From an uncultured Anaerolineaceae bacterium (GTDB lineage: Bacteria; Chloroflexota; Anaerolineae; Anaerolineales; Anaerolineaceae): a stretch of DNA of 34,925 bases. The translations under genes were made by a program, and so were the position numbers. The notes under the pieces are model-generated. The model was given only the letters and a program-made list of their open reading frames with translations. It ran no database searches and was not told the DNA's origin. How positions within the stretch are numbered: position 1 is the stretch's first letter; the number at the start of each line of letters is the position of its first letter. Below, piece by piece: positions 1-6,544 of the stretch. The stretch is from NCBI GenBank assembly GCA_937863605.1, contig CALMGN010000021.1, forward strand, positions 1 through 34,925, in the 5' to 3' direction.

Positions 1-98
1 ACCTCAAAGTTAGGGTGGTGTTCGAGTAATGCTTTCAAGCCTAGACGAACTACCTCGTGGTCGTCAACCAATACGATGCGCTGTTTTGCCATTGTCAT
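1..98 (-). CDS. Response regulator, NarL/FixJ type, N-terminus only (partial)
   Basis: The first 32 codons of a receiver domain read leftward off the window edge. The start reads [20 protein letters not shown], with the acidic pair DD followed by H, which is typical of NarL/FixJ (LuxR-type) response regulators. The phosphoacceptor Asp and the expected LuxR-type HTH output domain lie outside the window. A GGAG Shine-Dalgarno just upstream supports the ATG at 98; a second ATG two codons later (92) is also possible. The gene lies 76 nt downstream of exonuclease III on the same strand, so read-through is possible. The family call is firm. Its partner kinase and target genes cannot be seen. Confidence 0.85.
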   Translation of the reverse strand, partial: MTMAKQRIVLVDDHEVVRLGLKALLEHHPNFE

Positions 99-156
99 TG
101 TCTCCAGATGTGAGTATATCAGAGTTTCTATGGTTTAAAAGTGCTCAACCTGCATG

Positions 157-162
157 ATTATA
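157..162 (-). promoter_or_regulatory. Possible -10 box for the partial response regulator
   Basis: The minus strand carries a perfect TATAAT here, 58 nt upstream of the response regulator start at 98. No convincing -35 box sits at the usual spacing. A second weaker -10-like TATACT lies at 113-118. This is a sequence match only. Confidence 0.3.
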
Positions 163-174
163 CTACACGCAGTT

Positions 175-936
175 TTAAGGGATTTCCAGCGTTACCGGGC
201 AGTGGTCCGAACCCATTACCTGGTCTTGAATGACCACATCGCGGACACTGTCCATCAATCCGTTTGAAACCAGGTGATAATCCAGCCGCCAGCCAACGTT
301 CCTGGCGCGAGCATTGGAGATATACGTCCACCAGGTATATTGGATACGCTCCGGGTAAAAGTGCCGGTACGCATCTGTAAAACCGTTTTCCAGGAAACGG
401 GTGACCCAGGCACGTTCTTCCGGCAAGAATCCAGAAGTGGTGCTGTTCTGTTTGGGATGCGTCAAGTCGATCTCCTGGTGGGCGGTGTTGAAGTCACCGG
501 TGATGATGATTTGCTGGCCACGGTTGTGCAAATCACCGCACATTTCCAACAAACGGGCATAGAAATCCAGTTTGTACTCGACCCGTTCTTGTCCGCGCTG
601 CCCGTTGGGGAAGTAAATGTTGAAAAGTGTAAATTCCGGATAGCGCATCCAGATAACCCGCCCTTCCGAATCAAAGCGCGAATCATCCAGCCCAAACCCA
701 ATTTCGAGTGGCGGAACACGAGTAAATATTGCAACCCCGCTGTAACCCGGACGTTCCGCAGGATTCCAATAAGAAGAGTAGCCATCCCAGGAACGGTACA
801 TTTCTTCAATCTGGTCGGGACGGGCTTTAACCTCCTGAAGGCAAATGACGTCGGAATCATCCTGCCTCACCCAATCGCCAAACCCTTTTTTCAATACTGC
901 CCGGTAACCGTTGATGTTCCACGTGGTTATTTTCAT
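175..936 (-). CDS. xth: Exodeoxyribonuclease III (xth/ExoA family AP endonuclease)
   Basis: This 253-aa protein belongs to the exonuclease-endonuclease-phosphatase superfamily. ExoIII enzymes cut 5' of abasic sites and trim 3' blocked ends in base-excision repair in the cytoplasm, using Mg2+. The motifs appear in family order: WNINGYR (N7), LQEVK (metal ligand E35), YSGVAIFTR, the basic block around GQRGQERVEYK, GDFNTAH (catalytic Asp/Asn pair), RLDYHLVS and the C-terminal SDHCPV with the catalytic His. The length fits the family. The frame stays open upstream to 1011, but the conserved start MKITTWNING at 936 is the natural N-terminus and the 25 extra residues match nothing in the family. 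No strong Shine-Dalgarno is visible. It is divergent from the receiver gene at 1043. Confidence 0.95.
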   Translation of the reverse strand: MKITTWNINGYRAVLKKGFGDWVRQDDSDVICLQEVKARPDQIEEMYRSWDGYSSYWNPAERPGYSGVAIFTRVPPLEIGFGLDDSRFDSEGRVIWMRYPEFTLFNIYFPNGQRGQERVEYKLDFYARLLEMCGDLHNRGQQIIITGDFNTAHQEIDLTHPKQNSTTSGFLPEERAWVTRFLENGFTDAYRHFYPERIQYTWWTYISNARARNVGWRLDYHLVSNGLMDSVRDVVIQDQVMGSDHCPVTLEIP

Positions 937-997
937 CTTTGTAATGAAGCTTTTATCCTCTGCTGTGGTAAACTTAATTTCTAACTCGCCAGTCAAA

Positions 998-1026
998 TTG
1001 CAATGATACAACCATCGGGGTAAATT
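998..1026 (+). promoter_or_regulatory. Candidate sigma70-type promoter for the receiver gene at 1043
   Basis: TTGCAA (998-1003) and TAAATT (1021-1026) are separated by exactly 17 nt. Each matches four of six consensus bases. Transcription would start near 1033, leaving a leader of about 10 nt that holds the AGGA ribosome-binding sequence before the ATG at 1043. It sits in the divergent gap with xth. Confidence 0.4.
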
Positions 1027-1042
1027 CGATCAGGAAATAAAT

Positions 1043-1438
1043 ATGCCTCAGTCCGATCCGCGCAGCATTATTTACATCGAAGACGACCAGGAGATGATTG
1101 ATCTGGTTTCCATGATTTTAAGCCGGCGCGGGTTTGACGTAAAGGGTATCCAGGGCGGGCGCGCCGGGCTGGATGCTATCATCGAACAAAAACCTGACCT
1201 GATCCTGCTCGACCTGATGATGCCTGACGTCGATGGGTGGGATATTTTTCAGCAAATCCGTTCCCGCGAAGACACGGGTGCCATTCCTGTGATCATCATT
1301 ACCGCAAAAGCCCAGGCAATCGATAAGGTGCTTGGATTGCACATTGCCAAAGCCAACGACTATATTTGCAAACCCTTCCGCCCGCATGAGCTGCTCGACA
1401 GTATCGATAAAGTTCTTGGGCCAATTCAAGCCTCTTGA
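1043..1438 (+). CDS. Receiver-only response regulator (CheY-like)
   Basis: This 131-aa protein is a single phosphoreceiver domain with no output domain. The features needed for phosphorylation are present: acidic pair E13-D14-D15, phosphoacceptor D57 in LLDLMMP, T87 in the ITAK segment and K110-P111 in the CKPF loop. Such stand-alone receivers act as phosphotransfer intermediates or bind partner proteins; the partner here is unknown because no histidine kinase lies in the window. AGGA at 8 nt upstream supports the ATG. The DUF192 gene follows 28 nt downstream on the same strand. The family is certain, the role open. Confidence 0.9.
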   Translation: MPQSDPRSIIYIEDDQEMIDLVSMILSRRGFDVKGIQGGRAGLDAIIEQKPDLILLDLMMPDVDGWDIFQQIRSREDTGAIPVIIITAKAQAIDKVLGLHIAKANDYICKPFRPHELLDSIDKVLGPIQAS

Positions 1439-1466
1439 AGCTGACCGAGCGGATTAATACTGGCCT

Positions 1467-1838
1467 ATGACCAGAAACGTTACCGTCCAAAATCGCACCA
1501 AACCACTTGCAACTCCAATTCGGGCTCAAAATTGCGCTGATTTCTGGGGCAAATTTCGCGGCTTAATGCTGCAAAGGCCCATCCCGCTGGACGGCGGTGC
1601 CTTACTTGCGGAAAATAAAAATACCCGGATGAATGCATCCATTCACATGCTGTTCATGCGCTTTGATATCGCCGCTATTTGGATTAATTCGGACAAAATG
1701 GTGGTGGATGTGCAAATCGCCCGCCGCTGGCGGTTGGCATATCTTCCGGCAAAACCAGCCCGCTACATTCTCGAGGCTCACGTAGCTCAGGCGGAGAATT
1801 TTAAAATTGGAGACCGGGTCTCATTCCACTATGATTAA
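1467..1838 (+). CDS. DUF192 family protein
   Basis: This 123-aa protein matches the DUF192 fold: RGLMLQ near residue 33, the IHMLFMRFDIAAIWI core strand-loop, then VDVQIARRW and the PARYILEA segment near the C-terminus. DUF192 proteins are small beta-rich proteins, often secreted, with no settled biochemical role. No signal peptide or lipobox is apparent in this copy, so it may be cytoplasmic. The end overlaps the next gene by 8 nt, so the two are probably translationally coupled and the link to a cell-wall peptidase may be meaningful. No good Shine-Dalgarno precedes the ATG. Confidence 0.85.
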   Translation: MTRNVTVQNRTKPLATPIRAQNCADFWGKFRGLMLQRPIPLDGGALLAENKNTRMNASIHMLFMRFDIAAIWINSDKMVVDVQIARRWRLAYLPAKPARYILEAHVAQAENFKIGDRVSFHYD

Positions 1839-3246
1839 ACGATTGATCGCCATCCTCGTCGCTGTAATGCAGGTATCAACCTTCGTTAATCCCGTTTTTG
1901 CTCAGGCCAGCGCTGATTTACCAGTTTATATCGTTCAGCCTGGTGATTCGGTGAACTTAATTGCGGTTCGTTTTGGCATTTCGGCTAACGATCTGATTGC
2001 AGCGAACGACCTGGTTGACCCAAATGTTCTCAACGTTGGCACCGCGCTGCGCATTCCCGGACTGGAAGGCTTTTCCGGCACTCTCACCACCGATGTGGCA
2101 GGGTTAGGTGCTACATTAACCGGTTTGAGCCGCCAATATCAATTTTCAAAAGACCTCATCATCCAATTGAACCGTATCACCAGCCCGTCAGAGATTTATG
2201 TCGGATCGACACTAGTGCTCCCCCTGTTGGAGGAAACAACCGCCCTGCAGCCGGCTGCCCCAATCCACAGCGGCGAATCTCTCTTTGAGACTGCCGTAAA
2301 GAAAAATCAAAACCCGTGGGTCATACTCGAAACCAATGCTGCGACTGGATCCTCTGCACTGCTGCCGCTCGAATGGATGGTGGCTGCTGCCGCTACCGAG
2401 TCCAATGTTATTTTAGGCTCCGACCTGGTGCAATCGGTCGAAATCAGTCCATTGCCATTGCGCCAGGGAAAAACCGAAGTGATCACCGTCAAGACCACGG
2501 GTCCTGTCACCCTGAGCGGTGAACTTAATGGTAAACCACTGCATTTCTTTGCGGTTGCAGACAACGAGTACGCTGCAATCCAGGGGGTACATTCGCTGGC
2601 GCCTACCGGTCTGACCGGGATCAAAGTTCAGGCTGAGGCGCCGGATGCTGACCCCTTCACCATCGAGCAATCCATCCTGATTGAATCCGGTTACTACCAG
2701 CAGGATCCACCTTTATATGTGAACCCCGAAACGATCGATGAGGCGTTTACCAAACCGGAAGACGATAAAGTCCGCGAACTTACAGCCCCGGCGACTCCTG
2801 AACGCTATTGGACCGAAATTTTCAAGCAGCCGGTCGATGAGCCAGCGTGTATCAAGTCCTGGTACGGCAACCGCCGGTCGTACAACGGCAGTGAATTTGA
2901 TTATTTCCACTCCGGTGTAGATTACGGCGTCTGCGCCAATTTAAATATCTACGCCCCCGCACCGGGCCGGGTGGTTTTCAGCGAAGAAGTGACCGTGCGC
3001 GGGATTGCGACTATCATCGACCACGGCTGGGGCATTTACAGCGGTATGTGGCACCAATCCAAAAGCCTGGTTAAGGTCGGTGATTTTGTGGAAACCGGAC
3101 AACTTATTGGTGAAATCGGCGCAACGGGTCGCGTGACCGGTCCGCACCTGCACTGGGAGATCTTCGCCAACGGCATTCAGGTCGAGCCGTTGGACTGGCT
3201 GGACCATCTTTATCCGGAAGATTTTTTACCTGCTGCTCAAAGGTAA
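1831..3246 (+). CDS. Secreted LysM and M23 (LytM-type) peptidase
   Basis: This 471-aa exported protein is predicted to bind and cut or regulate peptidoglycan outside the membrane. It has a signal peptide (basic start, hydrophobic stretch to about residue 23, cleavage near VFAQA), a first LysM repeat (about 30-76, with IVQPGDS and the LRIPG end), a second LysM-like repeat (about 85-130), a linker with a possible third degenerate LysM, then a C-terminal M23 domain (about 340-460). The zinc and catalytic motifs are intact: HSGVD (H360, D364), the GMWHQS His and PHLHWE (H439, H441). Conservation of all ligands argues for an active endopeptidase. The ATG at 1831 lies inside the end of the DUF192 gene. 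An in-frame ATG at 1807 would put charged residues before the signal peptide, so it was not chosen. Confidence 0.92.
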   Translation: MIKRLIAILVAVMQVSTFVNPVFAQASADLPVYIVQPGDSVNLIAVRFGISANDLIAANDLVDPNVLNVGTALRIPGLEGFSGTLTTDVAGLGATLTGLSRQYQFSKDLIIQLNRITSPSEIYVGSTLVLPLLEETTALQPAAPIHSGESLFETAVKKNQNPWVILETNAATGSSALLPLEWMVAAAATESNVILGSDLVQSVEISPLPLRQGKTEVITVKTTGPVTLSGELNGKPLHFFAVADNEYAAIQGVHSLAPTGLTGIKVQAEAPDADPFTIEQSILIESGYYQQDPPLYVNPETIDEAFTKPEDDKVRELTAPATPERYWTEIFKQPVDEPACIKSWYGNRRSYNGSEFDYFHSGVDYGVCANLNIYAPAPGRVVFSEEVTVRGIATIIDHGWGIYSGMWHQSKSLVKVGDFVETGQLIGEIGATGRVTGPHLHWEIFANGIQVEPLDWLDHLYPEDFLPAAQR

Positions 3247-3254
3247 GGTATAAT
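3225..3254 (+). promoter_or_regulatory. Candidate promoter for the 3323-5348 gene pair
   Basis: A perfect TATAAT (3249-3254) follows TTTACC (3225-3230, four of six matches) with an 18-nt spacer. It overlaps the end of the M23 gene. The predicted leader is about 60 nt. An AAGGTGAG at 3303-3310 is the likely ribosome-binding site, though at a rather long 12-nt spacing from the ATG. Confidence 0.5.
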
Positions 3255-3322
3255 GGACACGTGTTTTAACAACAGCCTATTAATCCGGCTGATTCGATCA
3301 ACAAGGTGAGAACTGCATTAAG

Positions 3323-4909
3323 ATGTCGATTGCCCCATTAACTCTGGAAGCGAACTACTGGGAAAGTTTTGAACTCCAGGACGAAGACCTGGAATACCTT
3401 TACAACCATTTGCTCGAAATCGAGACCCCGCTAACCTCGCGAGAGTTGGCGGAAGTACTGGTCAACGAACGCATCCGGCTAGAAACCGAGGCGATCAAAA
3501 AGCAAATTGGCAATGGGGCAGCATATTTTCCAAAAGATCATTACAAGGTGGGGGACAAAATTCGATTTCCCGCTTTAAAGTGGGAAGAAGGAAAAATAAC
3601 TGGCGTCCGGCCAGGTATGAATCCCGAATACCCTCCCTTTGAAGTCATCGGTGTAGCGTTCAAAACCCTCGGCAATCGTGAATTTGCATCCGGCATTGAC
3701 AACCATCCGCTCAACGCCCCGATTGGTTTGAGCGCTGAAGACCCAGCTTTGAACGTGAAGAATGTATTGACCCACTATTCCAGATTGATTCAGTCCAAGC
3801 TGACCGAGAAATTCAAAACGGTACCCGACCTGGTACAGATTGCCGGTGCGTGGTTCCCGCGCTCGCTGTTGGTGGATGTCAATATTGGGCACCTCAACCT
3901 GGCTGAAGCCGTACTTGAGGTCGCCGACGGTGGTCCGCTGCCCACCCGGCCCATCCTGGAGCAAATTGAACTGCCAACCGACGTCAATCTCAAGTTGACC
4001 GAGTTTTCGATGAACCTGGCACTCCAGGAAGACCAACGCTTCGACGAGGTTGGCCCCAGCGGCGAAACCTTATGGTTCTTGCAGCGCCTTGAGCCCGAAG
4101 GGGTGCAGACACCGCCCTTCCATTTGCGCTATCAGGCTCCAGCGAACCTGCCCGCACTGGAAGATTCTGAACTGGCGAGTGATCTCAATGCTCTGGTGTT
4201 TGACGAACTCGAAACGGAAGGCGACCAGCCATCCCGCGCCAACCATATAACCGTTAGTCTGATTTACCCGCATTGGCGCAGCGGTACCATCCCGCTCTCA
4301 AGCAGCATTGCCCGCCTTCTACCCACCGCCTATGAAGCCCCTCGGGTCAACTTCACCTTCGTTGATGAGGACACCAACAAGGAATACACCGGATGGGTGG
4401 TGCGCCCGCACCGCTATGTTTACGGGCTCAAAGAATGGTATGCGGAAAAATCCTTGATCCCTGGCTCTTTGTTTGTCATAAAACAGGGTAAGCAACCCGG
4501 GCAGGTGTTGATTCAAGCGATAAAAAGACGCCCGATCAAGGATTGGATTCGCACGGTTCTGGTAGGTGCGGACGGCGGCATCGTATTCACCATGCTCAAA
4601 CAGCAGATCAGCAACGAGTTGGACGACCGAATGGCAATCATGGTCCCCGACCCTGAAGCGATTGACAAGCTGTGGGAACAGACCGGCAAGGCCCGCGGGA
4701 CCCTCGAGACGTCCATCATTAACACCATGCGCGAATTGATCAAGCTTTCACCGCAGGGGCACGTCCATGCGCAGGAACTTTATGCGGGCGTCAACATCTT
4801 GCGCCGCTGCCCGCCCGGCGTCATCCTGCAAGTTCTCTCCAATCACCCACAGGTTTCCCGTCTGGGGGATTTATATTTCAAATTGGACGAGACGGCATCC
4901 GAGGAGTAA
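3323..4909 (+). CDS. Uncharacterised 528-aa protein
   Basis: I do not recognise a named family. The protein is soluble, with no signal peptide or membrane segment. The N-terminal 60 residues are acidic and helical, with a helix-turn-helix-like segment (LTSRELAEVL). A region around 75-105 (VGDKIRFPALKWEEGKITGV) looks like a small beta-barrel. The middle is mixed alpha/beta. The C-terminus (about 470-525) contains another helical block ending RLGDLYFKLDE, which resembles the wing of a winged helix. Translation is probably coupled to the 144-aa gene that starts 4 nt after the stop. Codon use looks like that of the neighbours and the frame is intact, so it is a real gene. A DNA- or RNA-associated role is only a guess. 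Confidence 0.8.
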   Translation: MSIAPLTLEANYWESFELQDEDLEYLYNHLLEIETPLTSRELAEVLVNERIRLETEAIKKQIGNGAAYFPKDHYKVGDKIRFPALKWEEGKITGVRPGMNPEYPPFEVIGVAFKTLGNREFASGIDNHPLNAPIGLSAEDPALNVKNVLTHYSRLIQSKLTEKFKTVPDLVQIAGAWFPRSLLVDVNIGHLNLAEAVLEVADGGPLPTRPILEQIELPTDVNLKLTEFSMNLALQEDQRFDEVGPSGETLWFLQRLEPEGVQTPPFHLRYQAPANLPALEDSELASDLNALVFDELETEGDQPSRANHITVSLIYPHWRSGTIPLSSSIARLLPTAYEAPRVNFTFVDEDTNKEYTGWVVRPHRYVYGLKEWYAEKSLIPGSLFVIKQGKQPGQVLIQAIKRRPIKDWIRTVLVGADGGIVFTMLKQQISNELDDRMAIMVPDPEAIDKLWEQTGKARGTLETSIINTMRELIKLSPQGHVHAQELYAGVNILRRCPPGVILQVLSNHPQVSRLGDLYFKLDETASEE

Positions 4910-4913
4910 GTCC

Positions 4914-5348
4914 ATGATTGCTACCGGCAAATTCAGCCTGGTGAAACCCACCATTCAGACCCCCTTCAAAATCGATTTTGATTGGTGGAAGACGCATGAT
5001 CATAACTGGCGGGTTTATTTATTCAGTTTTTTGTGCGCCGAACACCAGCATGTGTTTGAGAAGGTAGAAGATCAAGCCTGGATCGATTGGATCAATCCGG
5101 AAACCGCTGAAGTAACCCAGGTGGACGGGTTGCAGCATATTTTGATGACCCACTGCGCCCTCGAGCCCGATTTTGTAACTTCCACGACTACCCTTGTCGA
5201 TGCAGTTTTTCGCGTTCTGCTCTCCAACGGCAACACACCTATAGCCCCGCTCGAGCTTTCTGAACGAATTAACAAACCAGCCGAGACCATCCTGCGCACC
5301 CTGTCAGGGCCGCGGGTTTATCAAGGTATTCGCCCGGCTCACGCGTAA
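4914..5348 (+). CDS. Uncharacterised 144-aa protein, partner of the 528-aa gene
   Basis: No family is recognised. The ATG at 4914 is preceded by GAGGAG, which forms the last codons of the upstream gene, so this start is well supported and the two genes form an operon. The frame is open further upstream (to 4767), but that part overlaps the 528-aa gene and is a shadow. The first half is rich in aromatic and acidic residues (FDWWKTHDHNW, WIDWINPE). The last 35 residues (PLELSERINKPAETILRTL, then RVYQGIRP) read like a helix-turn-helix with a short wing. The protein is soluble and probably cytoplasmic. The shared wing-like C-terminal pattern with its partner hints at a common nucleic-acid or protein-binding function. 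Confidence 0.78.
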   Translation: MIATGKFSLVKPTIQTPFKIDFDWWKTHDHNWRVYLFSFLCAEHQHVFEKVEDQAWIDWINPETAEVTQVDGLQHILMTHCALEPDFVTSTTTLVDAVFRVLLSNGNTPIAPLELSERINKPAETILRTLSGPRVYQGIRPAHA

Positions 5349-5393
5349 TAATTGTTGATTTACTTTCGATCCAGGGGGGTTGTGGCGACCAAA

Positions 5394-5420
5394 TTAACGG
5401 TCGGGTACATGTGCTATAAT
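5394..5420 (+). promoter_or_regulatory. Candidate promoter for tRNA-Arg and perhaps tpx
   Basis: A perfect TATAAT (5415-5420) lies 30 nt upstream of the tRNA 5' end. The best -35 candidate is TTAACG (5394-5399), with a short 15-nt spacer. Transcription would start near 5427, leaving a short 5' leader for RNase P removal. Confidence 0.5.
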
Positions 5421-5450
5421 CATTTTCAGGCGTCAAAAACCGTTTTGTAC

Positions 5451-5523
5451 GCCCCTGTAGCTCAATGGACAGAGCACCGGACTTCTAATCCGATGGTTGT
5501 GAGTTCGAGTCTCACCAGGGGCG
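5451..5523 (+). tRNA. tRNA-Arg (anticodon UCU)
   Basis: A full cloverleaf can be drawn by hand. The acceptor stem is GCCCCTG (5451-5457) paired with CAGGGGC (5516-5522), with discriminator G at 5523. The D stem is GCTC/GAGC, the anticodon stem begins CCGGA (5477-5481), the loop CTTCTAA carries TCT at 5484-5486, and the T arm is GTGAG-TTCGAGT-CTCAC (5499-5515). The outermost anticodon-stem pair is a C-A mismatch. No CCA is encoded. It reads AGA/AGG codons. It lies 28 nt upstream of tpx with no terminator between them. Confidence 0.95.
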
Positions 5524-5551
5524 CTGCATCCAGCCTTCGAAGGAGACATCC

Positions 5552-6070
5552 ATGATTGAAAGAAAAGGTGTTTATACCTTTCGTAACCGTGACTTAACCG
5601 TTATTGGCGAAGATGTGAAACCAGGCAACCTGGCTGCTGAGTTTGAAGTTTTGAACCAGGATTTTGAAGTGGTAAAAGGACTGGAAAGCACTGCAGGTAA
5701 AGTTCGGATTATTGCCGCAATTCCGTCCCTGGAGACCTCGGTTTGTGACCGCGAAACGCGCCGGTTTAATCAGGAAGCCGCCAATTTGAGCAAAGATATC
5801 GCCATCCTAGTCGTCAGTGCCGATTTACCATATACCCAAAAACGGTGGTGTGGGGCAGCAGGAATTGATTCGGTCACCGTTGTCTCAGACGCGTTAAACA
5901 AAGATTTTGGCGCCCGTTACGGGGTGCTGCTGAAAGAAATTGGCGTTTTTCGCCGGGCCATTTTTGTCGTGGACAAAAAAGATACCATCACCTACGCGGC
6001 TTATATGCCGGTTATGGGTGATGAACCCAATTATGAAGAAGTGTTAGCCGCTGCCCGAAAACTGGTCTAG
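5552..6070 (+). CDS. tpx: Thiol peroxidase (Tpx, atypical 2-Cys peroxiredoxin)
   Basis: This 172-aa protein reduces hydrogen peroxide and alkyl hydroperoxides, with thioredoxin as the usual electron donor. The peroxidatic cysteine is C65 in PSLETSVCDRETRRFN, including the Thr and Arg (TxxVC, R) that shape the Tpx active site. The resolving cysteine is C100 in ADLPYTQKRWCGAAGI, giving the intramolecular disulfide of this subfamily. Length and motif spacing are standard. A strong AAGGAG at 6 nt before the ATG fixes the start. It is followed 33 nt later by hsp20, so it likely opens or belongs to the stress-related gene run tpx-hsp20-lon. It is cytoplasmic. Confidence 0.95.
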   Translation: MIERKGVYTFRNRDLTVIGEDVKPGNLAAEFEVLNQDFEVVKGLESTAGKVRIIAAIPSLETSVCDRETRRFNQEAANLSKDIAILVVSADLPYTQKRWCGAAGIDSVTVVSDALNKDFGARYGVLLKEIGVFRRAIFVVDKKDTITYAAYMPVMGDEPNYEEVLAAARKLV

Positions 6071-6103
6071 ACCCGGTTTTTTCGGGATATTAGTGGAGGT
6101 CAG

Positions 6104-6535
6104 ATGATCACTGTAATATTTAAGCCCAGACAGGTTCGTTCTGGGTATTCGATTGCTGAAGATCCATTAGTCAATTTCGCCGGGAACCGCAACTACCGGC
6201 CCAACTTCCAAAGCCGCGCCTGGCGCCCCGCCACCGACATCTACGAAACAGAAGAGAATGTTATCGTCCTGGTCGAAATTGCCGGAATGAACGAGGATGA
6301 TTTCTCAATCACCATGGACAAGAATGTGCTTAACATTCAAGGACTGCGGAATTCCCACGTGGAAGAGCGACGGGCAGTCCACCAGATGGAAATCCCATTC
6401 GGTGAATTTTCAGTCGAAATCGTTTTCCCGATGGAAGTGGATTTGAACAAGGTTACTGCAACCTATAACAACGGATTCCTGAATATTGTCCTGCCTAAAG
6501 AAACGCCAAAACACATCGACCTAAAGAGAGAATAA
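6104..6535 (+). CDS. Small heat-shock protein (Hsp20/alpha-crystallin)
   Basis: This 143-aa ATP-independent holdase keeps unfolding proteins soluble. The alpha-crystallin domain spans about residues 38-132: it opens with WRPATDIYETEENVIVLVEI, contains AGMNEDDFSITM, and ends in the signature NGFLNIVLPK. A short tail with IDL may serve as the I-x-I/L anchor used in oligomer assembly. GGAGG upstream supports the ATG. It is followed after 9 nt by lon, so a chaperone-protease pair is probably co-transcribed. No CIRCE-type operator is visible upstream. Confidence 0.93.
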   Translation: MITVIFKPRQVRSGYSIAEDPLVNFAGNRNYRPNFQSRAWRPATDIYETEENVIVLVEIAGMNEDDFSITMDKNVLNIQGLRNSHVEERRAVHQMEIPFGEFSVEIVFPMEVDLNKVTATYNNGFLNIVLPKETPKHIDLKRE

Positions 6536-6544
6536 CGAGCAACC

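Noticed and set aside
274-984. A 236-codon open frame on the plus strand across xth
   Set aside because: It is antisense to the well-conserved exonuclease III and its translation shows no family features.
5352-5555. A 67-codon open frame over the tRNA
   Set aside because: It reads straight through the tRNA-Arg gene and has no Shine-Dalgarno; it is a shadow.
6072-6086. CCCG-N7-CGGG hairpin after tpx as a terminator
   Set aside because: It has only four base pairs, and the T-run is in the loop rather than after the stem.
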